Assembly: GCF_051020955.1 (NCBI RefSeq)
Contig: NW_027476796.1
Span: 62,001 to 126,000 of the forward strand
DNA from: Megalopta genalis
Taxonomy: Eukaryota; Arthropoda; Insecta; Hymenoptera; Halictidae
Direction: 5' to 3'
Length of the DNA: 64,000 nucleotides
In this document: in pieces, positions 8,012 to 19,720 of the stretch
Layout: each line of letters begins with the position of its first letter
How positions within the stretch are numbered: the first letter of the stretch is position 1
Translations under genes and position numbers: made by a program
Notes under the pieces: model-generated
What the model was told of the DNA's origin: nothing
Database searches by the model: none
Seen by the model: only the letters and a program-made list of their open reading frames with translations

Positions 8012-8335
8012 ATGCCAAAACGCGCCGGTCGTAAATATCAGCTTCGGAAGCTTTGCCGAAAAACCAGCGCGATCGCTGACGGCTCACGGAGATTCGACCG
8101 CCAACGAAACTACGAGGCCCGTATCATCGCCCAGCTTCAGCGAGCCGTGAGGCATCCATACGTCGAGCTGGTCCAGTGGAGCAAGCCCCGTCCGATCGAC
8201 ATAGACGATTCCACGTCCTACCCTCCAGTCTACGCGAAGGGAGACCCACGTCGAAGGCGCTACACGACGTTCATCTTGAAGCGAGCCGCACTCCGAGCCC
8301 TCGAGGTCGCCCGGTCTATCGACCCGATGTACTAG
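8012..8335 (+). CDS. LTR-encoded small basic protein, 107 aa (copy A)
   Basis: The start is the ATG at 8012 (MPKRAGRKYQLRKL). An in-frame upstream extension would need a non-ATG start, is interrupted in copy B, and is absent in the diverged homologue, which aligns from MPK. Visible blocks are a basic N-terminus (1-35), a helix-like RNYEARIIAQLQRAV (32-46), W56-x2-PRP-[IL]-D (56-63), and DPRR-x2-Y-x2-FIL-x-R (78-91). The solo LTR at 31161-32699 has a homologue with many synonymous codon differences, which argues for selection on the protein. The function is unknown; a basic nucleic-acid-binding or regulatory role is only a guess. It lies wholly inside the LTR, so an intact element carries two copies. 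Precedents for LTR-borne accessory genes are MMTV sag and lentiviral nef. Confidence 0.7.
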   Translation: MPKRAGRKYQLRKLCRKTSAIADGSRRFDRQRNYEARIIAQLQRAVRHPYVELVQWSKPRPIDIDDSTSYPPVYAKGDPRRRRYTTFILKRAALRALEVARSIDPMY

Positions 8336-8342
8336 ACCGTCC

Positions 8343-8349
8343 GGTGAGT
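8343..8349 (+). promoter_or_regulatory. Splice-donor consensus after the LTR ORF (copy A)
   Basis: CCG|GTGAGT, with GT at 8344-8345, lies 8 nt after the TAG of the 107-aa ORF. The string CCGGTGAGTGCT is identical in the second-family solo LTR. In a 5' LTR this position would be a leader donor upstream of gag, suitable for making a subgenomic env or accessory mRNA. Splicing is inferred. Confidence 0.5.
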
Positions 8350-8508
8350 GCTTTTTGTAAACCGCCTATTCGCGAACGCATAAGATCCCGGTAATACACC
8401 GAACGTACGAGTCGCGTGTGTACCCAAAGGTTTGCAACGTACGTCTTGATCCGCGGTATTCGTGCGAATATATATATTTTTCGGGAAACGACGCCGCGGG
8501 ACGTAACA

Positions 8509-11500
8509 ATATTCATGCGAAATACACGAATCAGCTTCAAATTCACGCGAAACATACGATTTAGCTTCAGAATCATGCGAAACACACGATTTCGCTTCAA
8601 ATTCGTGCGAAATAACGATTTTAAATAATTGATTTCGCTTCAAATTCATGCGAAATGAACAATTTAACTTCAGATTAATACGAAATACACGAATTGGCTT
8701 TAAATCAACGCGAAACATACGATTTAGCTTCGATATCAGGCGAAACACACGATTTAGCTCCAAATTCATGCGAAATGATCAGTTTAGCTTCAGATTCATC
8801 CTAAATACATGAATTAGCTTCAAATTCACGCGAAACATACGATGTAGCTTCAATATCATGCGAAACACACGATTTCGCTTCAAATTCGAGCGAAATAGCG
8901 GTTTTTAACAAAAGATATGGCTTCAAATTTATGCGAAATGAACAATTTAGCTTCAGATTCATGCAAAATACACGAATCAGCTTCAAATTCACGCGAAACA
9001 TACGATTTTAAATAATTGATTTTGCTTGAAATTCATGCGAAATGAACAGTTTAGCTTCAGATTCATGCGAAATACAGGAATTAGCTTTAAATACACGCGA
9101 AATATACGATTTAGCTTCAATATCATGCGAAACACACGATTTCGCTTCAAATTCGTGCGAAATAATGATTTTAAATAATCGATTTCTCTTCAAATTCATG
9201 CGAAATGAACAATTGAACTTCAGATTCATACGATATAAACGAATCAGCTTCAAATTCAGGCGAAACATACGATTTAGCTTCAATATCATGCGAAACACAC
9301 GATATCGCTCCAAATTCGTGCGAAATAACGATTTTAAATAATCGATTTCGCTTCAAATTCATGCGAAATGAACAATTTAACTTGAGATTCATACGAAATA
9401 CACGAATTGGCTTTAAATCAACGCGAAACATACGGTTTAGCTTCAATATCATGCGAAACACACGATTTCGCTTCAAATTCGTGCGAAATAATGATTTTAA
9501 ATAATCGAATTCGCTTCAAATTCGTGCGAAATGAACAATTGAAGTTCAGATTCATACGATATAAACGAATCAGCTTCAAATTCAAGCGAAACATACGATT
9601 TAGCTTCAATACCATGCGAAACACACGATTTCGCTTCAAATTAATGCGAAATAGCGGTTTTTAACAAACGATTTAGCTTCAAATTTGTGCGAAATGAACA
9701 ATTTAGCTTCAGATTCATACGAAATACACGAATCAGCTTCAAATTCACGCGAAACATACGATGTAGCTTCAATATCATGCGAAACACACAATTTCGCTTC
9801 AAATTCGTGCGAAATAACGATTTTAAATAATCGATTACGCTTCAAATTCATGCGAAATGAACAATTTAGCTTCAGATTCATACGAAATACACGAATTAGC
9901 TTTAAATCCACGCGAAACATACGACTTAGCTTCAATATCATGCAAAACACACGATTTCGCTTCAAATTCGAGCGATATAGCGATTTTAAACAAACGCTTT
10001 AGTTTCAAATTCATGCGAAATGAACAGTTTAGCTTCAGATTCTTGCGAAATACACGAATTAAATTTAAATCAACGCGAAACATACGATTTAGCTAAAATA
10101 TCATGCGAAACACACGATTTCGCTTCAAATTCGCGCGAAATAGCGGTTTTTAACAAACGATTTAGCTTCAAATTTGTGCGAAATGAACAATTTAGCTTCA
10201 GATTCATATGAAATACACAAGTTGGCTTTAAATCAACGCGAAACATACGGTTTAGCTTCAATATCATGCGAAACACACGATTTCGCTTCAAATTCGTGTG
10301 AAATAGCGATTTTAAACAAACGATTTAGCTCCAAATTCATGCGAAATGAACAGTTTAGCTTCAGATTCATGCGAAATACACGAATTAACTTTAAATCCAC
10401 GCGAAACATACGATTTAGCTTCAATATCATGCGAAACACACGATTTCGCTTCAAATTCGAGCGTAATAGCGATTTTAAACAAACGCTTTAGCTTCAAATT
10501 CATGCGAAATGAACAATTTAGCTTCAGATTCATACGAAATACACGAATTATCTTTAAATCAACGCGAAACATACGATTTAGCTCCAATATCATGCGAAAC
10601 ACACGATTTCGCTTCAAATTCGTGCGAAATAGCGGTTTTTAACAAACGATTTAGCTTCAAATTTGTGCGAAATGAACAATTTAGCTTCAGATTCATACGA
10701 AATACACGAATTGGCTTTAAATCAACGCGAAACAAACGGTTTAGCTTCAATATCATGCGAAACACACGATTTCGCTTCAAATTCGTGCGAAATAATGATT
10801 TTAAATAATCGAATTCGCTTCAAATTCATGCGAAATGAACAGTTGAACTTCAGATACATACGATATAAACGAATCAGCTTCAAATTCACGCGAAACATAC
10901 GATTTAGCTTCAATATCATGCGAAACACACGATTTCGCTTCAAATTAATGCGAAATAACGATTTTAAATAATTGATTTTGCTTCAAATTCATGCGAAATG
11001 AACAGTTTAGCTTGAGATTCATGCGAAATACACGAATTAGCTTTATATCCACGCGAAACATACGATTTAGCTTCAATATCATGCGAAACACACGATTTCG
11101 CTTCAAATTCGTGCGAAATAGCGGTTTTTAACAAACGATTTAGCTTCAAATTCTTCCGAAATGAACAATTTAACTTCAGATTCATACGAAATACACGAAT
11201 TGGCTCTAAATCAACGCGAAACATACGATTTAGCATCAGAATCATGCGAAACACACGATTTCGCTTCAAATTGGTGCGAAATAACGATTTTAAATAATTG
11301 ATTTCGCTTCAAATTCATGCGAAATGAACAATTTAACTTCAGGTTCATACGAAATACACGAATTGGCTTTAAATCAACACGAAACATACGATATAGCTTC
11401 AATATCATGCGAAACACACGATTTTGCTTCAAATTCTTGCGAAATAGCGGTTTTTAACAAACGATTTAGCTTCAAATTTATGCGAAATGAACAATTTAGC

Positions 11501-14500
11501 TTCAGATTCATGCGAAATACACGAATTAACTTTAAATCCACGCGAAACATACGATTTAGCTTCAATATCATGCGAAACACACGATTTCGCTTCAAATTCG
11601 AGCGTAATAGCGATTTTAAACAAACGCTTTAGATTCAAATTCATGCGAAATGAACAATTTAGCTTCAGATTCATACGAAATACACGAATTATCTTTAAAT
11701 CAACGCGAAACATACGATTTAGCTCCAATATCATGCGAAACACACGATTTCGCTTCAAATTCGTGCGAAATAGCGGTTTTTAACAAACGATTTAGCTTCA
11801 AATTTGTGCGAAATGAACAATTTAGCTTCAGATTCATACGAAATACACGAATTGGCTTTAAATCAACGCGAAACAAACGGTTTAGCTTCAATATCATGCG
11901 AAACACACGATTTCGCTTCAAATTCGAGCGAAATAGCGGATTTTAACAAACGATATGGCTTCAAATTTATGCGAAATGAACAATTTAGCTTCAGATTCAT
12001 GCGAAATACACGAATCAGCTTCAAATTCATGCGAAACATACGATTTAGCTTCAATATCATGCGAAACACACGATTTCGCTCAAATTCGTGTGAAATAGCG
12101 ATTTTAAACAAACGATTTAGCTCCAAATTCATTCGAAATGAACAGTTTAGCTTCAGATTCATGCGACATACACGAATTAACTTTAAATCCACGCGAAACA
12201 TACGATTTAGCTTCAATATCATGCGAAACACACGATATCGCTTCAAATTCGTGCGAAATAACGATTTTAAATAATCGATTTCGCTTCAAATTCATGCGAA
12301 ATGAACAATTTAACTTGAGATTCATACGAAATACACGAATTGGCTTTAAATCAACGCGAAACATACGATTTAGCTTCAATATCATGCGAAACACACGATT
12401 TCGCTTCAAATTAATGCGAAATAACGATTTTAAATAATTGATTTTGCTTCAAATTCATGCGAAATGAACAGTTTAGCTTGAGATTCATGCGAAATACACG
12501 AATTAGCTTTATATCCACGCGAAACATACGATTTAGCTTCAATATCATGCGAAACACACGATTTCGCTTCAAATTCGTGCGAAATAACGATTTTAAATAA
12601 TTGATTTAGCTTCAAATTCATGCGAAATGAACAATTTAACTTCAGATTCATACGAAATACACGAATTGGCTTTAAATCAACGCGAAACATACGATTTAGC
12701 ATCAGAATCATGCGAAACACACGATTTCGCTTCAAATTCGTGCGAAATAACGATTTTAAATAATTGATTTCGCTTCAAATTCATGCGAAATGAACAATTT
12801 AACTTCAGATTCATACGAAATACACGAATTGGCTTTAAATCAACGCGAAACATACGATATAGCTTCAATATCATGCGAAACACACGATTTCGCTTCAAAT
12901 TCGTGTGAAATAGCGATTTTAAACAAACGATTTAGCTCCAAATTCATGCGAAATGAACAGTTTAGCTTCAGATTCGTGCGAAATACACGAATTAGCTTTA
13001 AATCAACGCGAAACATACGATTTAGCTCCAATATCATGCGAAACTCACGATTTCGCTTCAAATTCGTGCAAAATAACAATTTTAAACAAACGATTTAGCT
13101 TCAAATTCATGCGAAATGAACAATTTAGCTTGAGATTCATGCGAAATACACGAATCAGCTTCAAATTCACGCGAAACATACGATTTGGCTTGAATATCCT
13201 GCGATATGCACGATTTCGATTGAAATTCGTGCGAAATAGCGATATTAAACAAACGATTTAGCTTCAAATTTATGCGAAATGAACAATTTAGCTTCAGATT
13301 CATGCGAAATACACGAATTAGCTTTAAATCAACGCGAAACATACGATTTAGCTCCAATATCATGCGAAACACACGATTTCGCTTCAAATTCGTGCGAAAT
13401 AGCGGTTTTTAACAAACGATTTAGCTTCAAATTTGTGCGAAATGAACAATTTAGCTTCAGATTCATACGAAATACACGAATTATCTTTAAATCAACGCGA
13501 AACATACGATTTAGCTCCAATATCATGCGAAACACACGATTTCGCTTCAAATTCGTGCGAAATAGCGGTTTTTAACAAACGATTTAGCTTCATTTTGTGC
13601 GAAATGAACAATTTAGCTTCAGATTCATGCGAAATACACGAATTAACTTTAAATCCACGCGAAAATACGATTTAGCTTCAATATCATGCGAAACACACGA
13701 TATCGCTTCAAATTCGTGCGAAATAACGATTTTAAATAATCGATTTCGCTTCAAATTCATGCGAAATGAACAGTTTAGCTTCAGATTCATGCGAAATACA
13801 GGAATTAGCTTTAAATACACGCGAAATATACGATTTAGCTTCAATATCATGCGAAACACACGATTTCGCTTCAAATTCGTGCGAAATAATGATTTTAAAT
13901 AATCGAATTCGCTTCAGATTCGTGCGAAATGAACAAGTGAAGTTCACATTCATACGATATAAACGAATCAGCTTCAAATTCACGCGAAACATACGATTTA
14001 GCTTCAATATCATGCGAAACACACGATTTCGCTTCAAATTAATGCGAAATAACGATTTTAAATAATAGATTTTGCTTCAAATTCATGCGAAATGAACAAT
14101 TTAACATCAGATTCATACGAAATAAACGAATTGGCTTTAAATCAATGCGAAACATACGATTTAGCTCCAATATCATGCGAAACACACGATCTCGCTTCAA
14201 ATTCGTGCGAAATAGCGGTTTTTAAGAAACTATTTAGTTTCAAATTTGTGCGAAATGAACAATTTAGATTCAGATTCATGCGAAATACACGAATCAGCTT
14301 CAAATTCACGCGAACCATACGATTTAGCTTCAATATCATGCGGAACACACGATTTCGCTTCAAATTCGTGCGAAATAACGATTTTAAATAATCGATTTCG
14401 CTTCAAATTCATGCGAAATGAACAATTTAACATCAGATTCATACGAAATAAACGAATTGGCTTTAAATCAATGCGAAACATACGATTTAGCTCCAATATC

Positions 14501-17500
14501 ATGCGAAACACACGATCTCGCTTCAGATTCGTGCGAAATAGCGGTTTTTAAGAAACTATTTAGCTTCAAATTTGTGCGAAATGAACAATTTAGTTTCAGA
14601 TTCATTCGAAATACACGAATCAGCTTCAAATTCACGCGAACCATACGATTTAGCTTCAATATCATGCGGAACACACGATTTCGCTTCAAATTCGTGCGAA
14701 ATAACGATTTTAAATAATCGATTTCGCTTCAAATTCATGCGAAATGAACAATTTAACATCAGATTCATACGAAATAAACGAATTGGCTTTAAATCAATGC
14801 GAAACATACGATTTAGCTCCAATACCATGCGAAACACACGATCTCGCTTCAAATTCGTGCGAAATAGCGGTTTTTAAGTAACTATTTAGCTTCAAATTTG
14901 TGCGAAATGAACAATTTAGTTTCAGATTCATGCGAAATACACGAATCAGCTTCAAATTCACGCGAACCATACGATTTAGCTTCAATATCATGCGGAACAC
15001 ACGATTTCGCTTCAAATTCGTGCAAAATAACGATTTTAAATAATCGATTTCGCTTCAAATTCATGCGAAATGAACAATTTAGCTTCAGATTCATACGAAA
15101 TACACGAATTGGCTTTTAATCAACGCGAAACATATGATATAGCTTCAATATCATGCGAAACACACGATTTCGCTTCAAATTCGTGCGAAATAACGATTTT
15201 GAATAATTGATTTAGCTTCAAATTTGTGCGAAATGAACAATTTAACTTCAGATTCATGCGAAATACACGAATCAGCTTCAAATTCACGCGAAACATACGA
15301 TTTAGCTTCAATATCATGCGAAACACAGGATTTCGCTTCAAATTCGTGCGAAATAACGATTTGAAATAAGCGATTTCGCTTCAAATTCATGCGAAATGAA
15401 CAATTTAACATCAGATTCATACGAAATAAACGAATTGGCTTTAAATCAATGCGAAACATACGATTTAGCTCCAATATCATGCGAAACACACGATCTCGCT
15501 TCAAATTCGTGCGAAATAGCGGTTTTTAAGAAACTATTTAGTTTCAAATTTGTGCGAAATGAACAATTTAGATTCAGATTCATGCGAAATACACGAATCA
15601 GCTTCAAATTCACGCGAACCATACGATTTAGCTTCAATATCATGCGGAACACACGATTTCGCTTCAAATTCGTGCGAAATAACGATTTTAAATAATCGAT
15701 TTCGCTTCAAATTCATGCGAAATGAACAATTTAACATCAGATTCATACGAAATAAACGAATTGGCTTTAAATCAATGCGAAACATACGATTTAGCTCCAA
15801 TATCATGCGAAATACACGATCTCGCTTCAAATTCGTGCGAAATAGCGGTTTTTAAGAAACTATTTAGCTTCAAATTTGTGCGAAATGAACAATTTAGTTT
15901 CAGATTCATGCGAAATACACGAATCAGCTTCAAATTCACGCGAACCATACGATTTAGCTTCAATATCATGCGGAACACACGACTTCGCTTCAAATTCGTG
16001 CGAAATAACGATTTTAAATAATCGATTTCGCTTCAAATTCATGCGAAATGAACAATTTAGCTTCAGATTCATACGAAATACACGAATTGGCTTTTAATCA
16101 ACGCGAAACATATGATATAGCTTCAATATCATGCGAAACACACGATTTCGCTTCAAATTCGTGCGAAATAGCGGTTTTTAAGAAACTATTTAGCTTCAAA
16201 TTTGTGCGAAATGAACAATTTAGTTTCAGATTCATGCGAAATACACGAATCAGCTTCAAATTCACGCGAACCATACGATTTAGCTTCAATATCATGCGGA
16301 ACACACGATTTCGCTTCAAATTCGTGCGAAATAACGATTTTAAATAATCGATTTCGCTTCAAATTCATGCGAAATGAACAATTTAACATCAGATTCATAC
16401 GAAATAAACGAATTGGCTTTAAATCAATGCGAAACATACGATTTAGCTCCAATATCATGCGAAACACACGATCTCGCTTCAAATTCGTGCGAAATAGCGG
16501 TTTTTAAGAAACTATTTAGCTTCAAATTTGTGCGAAATGAACAATTTAGTTTCAGATTCATTCGAAATACACGAATCAGCTTCAAATTCACGCGAACCAT
16601 ACGATTTAGCTTCAATATCATGCGGAACACACGATTTCGCTTCAAATTCGTGCGAAATAACGATTTTAAATAAGCGATTTCGCTTCAAATTCATGCGAAA
16701 TGACCAATTTAACATCACATTCATACGAAATAAACGAATTGGCTTTAAATCAATGCGAAACATACGATTTAGCTCCAATATCATGCGAAACACACGATCT
16801 CGCTTCAAATTCGTGCGAAATAGCGGTTTTTAAGAAACTATTTAGCTTCAAATTTGTGCGAAATGAACAATTTAGTTTCAGATTCATGCGAAATACACGA
16901 ATCAGCTTCAAATTCACGCGAACCATACGATTTAGCTTCAATATCATGCGGAACACACGATTTCGCTTCAAATTCGTGCGAAATAACGATTTTAAATAAT
17001 CGATTTCGCTTCAAATTCATGCGAAATGAACAATTTAACATCAGATTCATACGAAATGAACGAATTGGCTTTAAATCAATGCGAAACATACGATTTAGCT
17101 CCAATATCATGCGAAACACACGATCTCGCTTCAAATTCGTGCGAAATAGCGGTTTTTAAGAAACTATTTAGCTTCAAATTTGTGCGAAATGAACAATTTA
17201 GTTTCAGATTCATGCGAAATACACGAATCAGCTTCAAATTCACGCGAACCATACGATTTAGCTTCAATATCATGCGGAACACACGACTTCGCTTCAAATT
17301 CGTGCGAAATAACGATTTTAAATAATTGATTTTGCTTGAAATTCATGCGAAATGAACAGTTTAGCTTCAGATTCATGCGAAATACACGAATTAGCTTTAA
17401 ATCCACACGAAACATACGATTTAGCTTCAATATCATGCGAAACACACGATTACGCTTCAAATTCGTGCGAAATAATGATTTTAAATAATTGATTTCGCTT

Positions 17501-18479
17501 CAAATTCATGCGAAATGAACAATTTAGCTTCAGATTCATGCGAAATACACGAATTAGCTTTAAATCAACGCGAAACATACGATTTAGCTCCAATATCATG
17601 CGAAACACACGATTTCGCTTCAAATTCGTGCGAAATAATGATTTTAAATAATCGATTTCTCTTCAAATTCATGCGAAATGAACAATTGAACTTCAGATTC
17701 ATACAATATAAACGAATCAGCTTCAAATTCACGCGAAACATACGATTTAGCTTCAATATCATGCGAAACACACGATATCGCTTCAAATTCGTGCGAAATA
17801 ACGATTTTAAATAATCGATTTCGCTTCAAATTCATGCGAAATGAACAATTTAGCTTCAGATTCATGCGAAATACACGAATCAGCTTCAAATTCACGCGAA
17901 ACATACGATTTAGCTTCAATATCATGCGAAACACAGGATTTCGCTTCAAATTCGTGCGAAATAACGATTTTAAATAATCGATTTCGCTTCAAATTCATGC
18001 GAAATGAACAATTTAACATCAGATTCATACGAAATAAACGAATTGGCTTTAAATCAATGCGAAACATACGATTTAGCTCCAATATCATGCGAAACACACG
18101 ATCTCGCTTCAAATTCGTGCGAAATAGCGGTTTTTAAGAAACTATTTAGCTTCAAATTTGTGCGAAATGAACAATTTAGTTTCAGATTCATGCGAAATAC
18201 ACGAATCAGCTTCAAATTCACGCGAACCATACGATTTAGCTTCAATATCATGCGGAACACACGATTTCGCATCAAATTCGTGCGAAATAGCGGTTTTTAA
18301 CAAACGATTTTGCTTCAAATTTGTGCGAAATGAACAATTTAGCTTCAGATTCATGCGAAATACACGAATCAGCTTCAAATTCACGCGAAACATACGATTT
18401 AGCTCCAATATCATGCGAAACACAAGATTTCGCTTCAAATTCGTGCAAAATAACGATTTTAAACAAACGATTTAGCTTC
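8509..18479. repeat. Satellite array 1: 163-bp monomers (about 61 copies)
   Basis: The monomer reads as five sub-repeats. Four are 30 bp and begin GCTTCAAATTCATGCG, GCTTCAGATTCATACG, GCTTTAAATCAACGCG and GCTTCAATATCATGCG. The fifth is 43 bp and begins GCTTCAAATTCGTGCGAAAT. The 43-bp unit has two main tails, AACGATTTTAAATAATCGAT and AGCGGTTTTTAACAAACGAT, defining two monomer classes. Longer periods appear in places: 10345-10785 repeats at 11486-11926 (offset 1141 = 7 x 163), and a 326-bp dimer occupies 14066-17325. Because 30 is divisible by 3, both strands carry chains of 70-110-codon ORFs, which are not genes. The array is bounded by element LTRs on both sides. No other feature is seen in it. 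Confidence 0.95.
14066..17325. repeat. 326-bp dimeric higher-order repeat, about 10 copies
   Basis: Equivalent positions recur every 326 bp (for example 14092, 14418, 15396, 15722, 16048, 16374, 16700, 17026). Each dimer alternates a monomer with the tail AACGATTTTAAATAATCGAT and one with AGCGGTTTTTAAGAAACTAT. Dimer-specific variants such as GCGAACCATACG and ATGCGGAACACACG recur. Two of the ten dimers (around 15070-15395 and 16048) carry a variant monomer. One further copy lies at about 18004-18300. Confidence 0.85.
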
Positions 18480-18510
18480 TGTTACGTCTCCCGACGTATT
18501 GATGTAACCA

Positions 18511-18635
18511 TATAAATGCGGATTCGGCAAGCCAACGCCTTGCCGGGTCGAGCGCCGGGCGCTCGAAAAATTTTGGAAATAGGTCATTTCATTCAAATTA
18601 CATCGTAATTTGACACCCTTTTCAGGCCCGGGCCT
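18511..18635 (+). promoter_or_regulatory. LTR core promoter and hairpin region, third hairpin broken (copy B)
   Basis: TATAAA is at 18511-18516. Hairpins 1, 2 and 4 (palindrome at 18624-18635) are as in copy A. The left arm of the 13-bp hairpin is interrupted by the CATTTCAT replacement, so only part of the stem can pair. This is the LTR that would drive element 2. Confidence 0.55.
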
Positions 18636-18845
18636 TCAAATCGACCTAGCCATAAGAACATAGATTATATATATTAGCCCGAACTAGTTATAGGAAGATA
18701 TACTACATTCGAGCCCCTATCCTACGCTCTCCCGATACCCATCCTACCGTTCAACCCATTACCGACACCTCCACCAACGTTACCATACGAGTAATACCAT
18801 AAGAAGCGTTCAAGCGTTTACCGACTCTTCCACTGATGTTACCAT

Positions 18846-19154
18846 ATGCGTAATACCGTAAGACGTGTGCAAGCGTTAGCTATAGAACACCAAAGACGCG
18901 CTCCGCTAGCCGACTCACCAGCATTCCCCGGCATCCCCACTCCGGAGGATTCCCCACCACACGGTACGCCCCACTCGTACCTCCCCGGTGCAGCAGCGCC
19001 CCCACAACCGAAGGAGGTCAGAGCACCAGCGAAGATCGTCAGTTCTACTCCCAGCTCCACCGAGGAACGACTTCCTCTGGAGACCTCCCCGCACTTTACT
19101 ATTTCAACTCTACTCCCAGTCGTAGTTAATATTAGGAGTCTAAGTGTATCTTAA
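18846..19154 (+). CDS. Possible proline-rich LTR ORF, 102 codons (copy B)
   Basis: Same ORF as at 7476-7784, with one visible residue change (TPLADS to APLADS). Coding status is doubtful for the reasons given there. Confidence 0.22.
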   Translation: MRNTVRRVQALAIEHQRRAPLADSPAFPGIPTPEDSPPHGTPHSYLPGAAAPPQPKEVRAPAKIVSSTPSSTEERLPLETSPHFTISTLLPVVVNIRSLSVS

Positions 19155-19382
19155 TCTTGAATATATTCTTTAATACTTAGTTATTGTCGTACCCTTCAAT
19201 CTTCAATCCTAACTTCTTCACGGCAAAGGAAACGAGTGTCGCCTATGGTCGAACGGTTGTCTAAACCCTTTCTGACTGCCAAGTTAATATACGCACGGAG
19301 CTCACCCTGTATGCTCGGTATAGAGACTTGAGGCTTTCGGTCGGAACCTGACAACAGTCCTTCTAAGCGACATAAGCTCCCC

Positions 19383-19706
19383 ATGCCAAAACGCGCCGGT
19401 CGTAAATATCAGCTTCGGAAGCTTTGCCGAAAAACCAGCGCGATCGCTGACGGCTCACGGAGATTCGACCGCCAACGAAACTACGAGGCCCGTATCATCG
19501 CCCAGCTTCAGCGAGCCGTGAGACATCCATACGTCGAGCTGGTCCAGTGGAGCGAGCCCCGTCCGATCGACATAGACGATACCACGTCCTACCCTCCAGT
19601 CTACGCGAAGGGAGACCCACGTCGAAGGCGCTACACGACGTTCATCTTGAAGCGAGCCGCACTCCTAACCCTCGAGGTCGCCCGATCTATCGACCCGATG
19701 TACTAG
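19383..19706 (+). CDS. LTR-encoded small basic protein, 107 aa (copy B)
   Basis: Intact copy in the 5' LTR of element 2, the LTR from which a leader transcript would be made. It starts at ATG 19383. The upstream in-frame TTG found in copies A, C and D is TCG here, which supports the MPK start. Relative to copy A it has K58E, S67T and two changes near the C-terminus (RA to LT after AAL). The WxxPRP and DPRR...FIL blocks are unchanged. The function is unknown. Confidence 0.68.
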   Translation: MPKRAGRKYQLRKLCRKTSAIADGSRRFDRQRNYEARIIAQLQRAVRHPYVELVQWSEPRPIDIDDTTSYPPVYAKGDPRRRRYTTFILKRAALLTLEVARSIDPMY

Positions 19707-19714
19707 ACCGTCCG

Positions 19715-19720
19715 GTGAGT
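19715..19720 (+). promoter_or_regulatory. Splice-donor consensus in the 5' leader (copy B)
   Basis: CCG|GTGAGT lies 8 nt after the stop of the LTR ORF and 163 nt before the primer site. It is the natural candidate donor for subgenomic mRNAs of element 2. Here the next bases are GCC rather than GCT. Confidence 0.5.

Larger units (their letters stand above)
1..8508 (+). mobile_element. Element 1: Ty3/Gypsy-type LTR retrotransposon with env, 5'-truncated by the window edge
   Basis: The visible order is gag (from codon 153), -1 frameshift, pol-env, polypurine tract, 3' LTR. The 5' LTR, primer site and gag start lie left of the window. Position n here aligns with n+20369 in element 2 throughout the coding part, with no indels, and the two polyproteins differ at only 18 of 2109 residues. 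Domain order (integrase after RNase H) and the 4-bp target duplication of a related solo LTR fit Ty3/Gypsy. An env-bearing element of this kind would be called an errantivirus-like or insect endogenous retrovirus. Long LTRs resemble the Osvaldo type, but I cannot place the clade without a tree. The flank after the 3' LTR is satellite beginning ATAT. Confidence 0.93.
7117..8508 (+). repeat. LTR copy A: 3' LTR of element 1 (1392 bp)
   Basis: It begins TGTTACGTC and ends GACGTAACA, a 9-bp perfect terminal inverted repeat with the canonical TG...CA ends. The inner edge is fixed by the polypurine tract and the outer edge by the start of satellite at 8509. Contents in order: TATAAA at 7148, four hairpins (7162-7265), an AT-rich TTATATATATTAA (7295-7307), two 59-bp direct repeats (7389-7505), a proline-rich ORF (7476-7784), the conserved 107-aa ORF (8012-8335), and a splice-donor consensus at 8344. 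No AATAAA is seen. At four sites between 8152 and 8352 it shares bases with copy C (the other 3' LTR) against copies B and D (both 5' LTRs). Confidence 0.95.

Noticed and set aside
9140..9175. CENP-B-box-like string TTCGTGCGAAATAACG in the 43-bp sub-repeat
   Set aside because: It matches only the left half of the TTCGnnnnAnnCGGG core; the CGGG half is absent. A centromere-protein site is not supported.
8600..18400. Dozens of 70-110-codon ORFs on both strands in the satellite (products like MNNLASDS... and MKRNRVFRM...)
   Set aside because: The 30-bp sub-repeats are divisible by three and lack stops in several frames, so such ORFs arise automatically in every monomer on both strands. The 43-bp unit shifts the frame and ends them.
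8509..18479. CRISPR-like array of about 30-bp repeats
   Set aside because: The repeats are contiguous with no unique spacers, show graded divergence, lie in a eukaryotic context and have no cas genes. This is a satellite.
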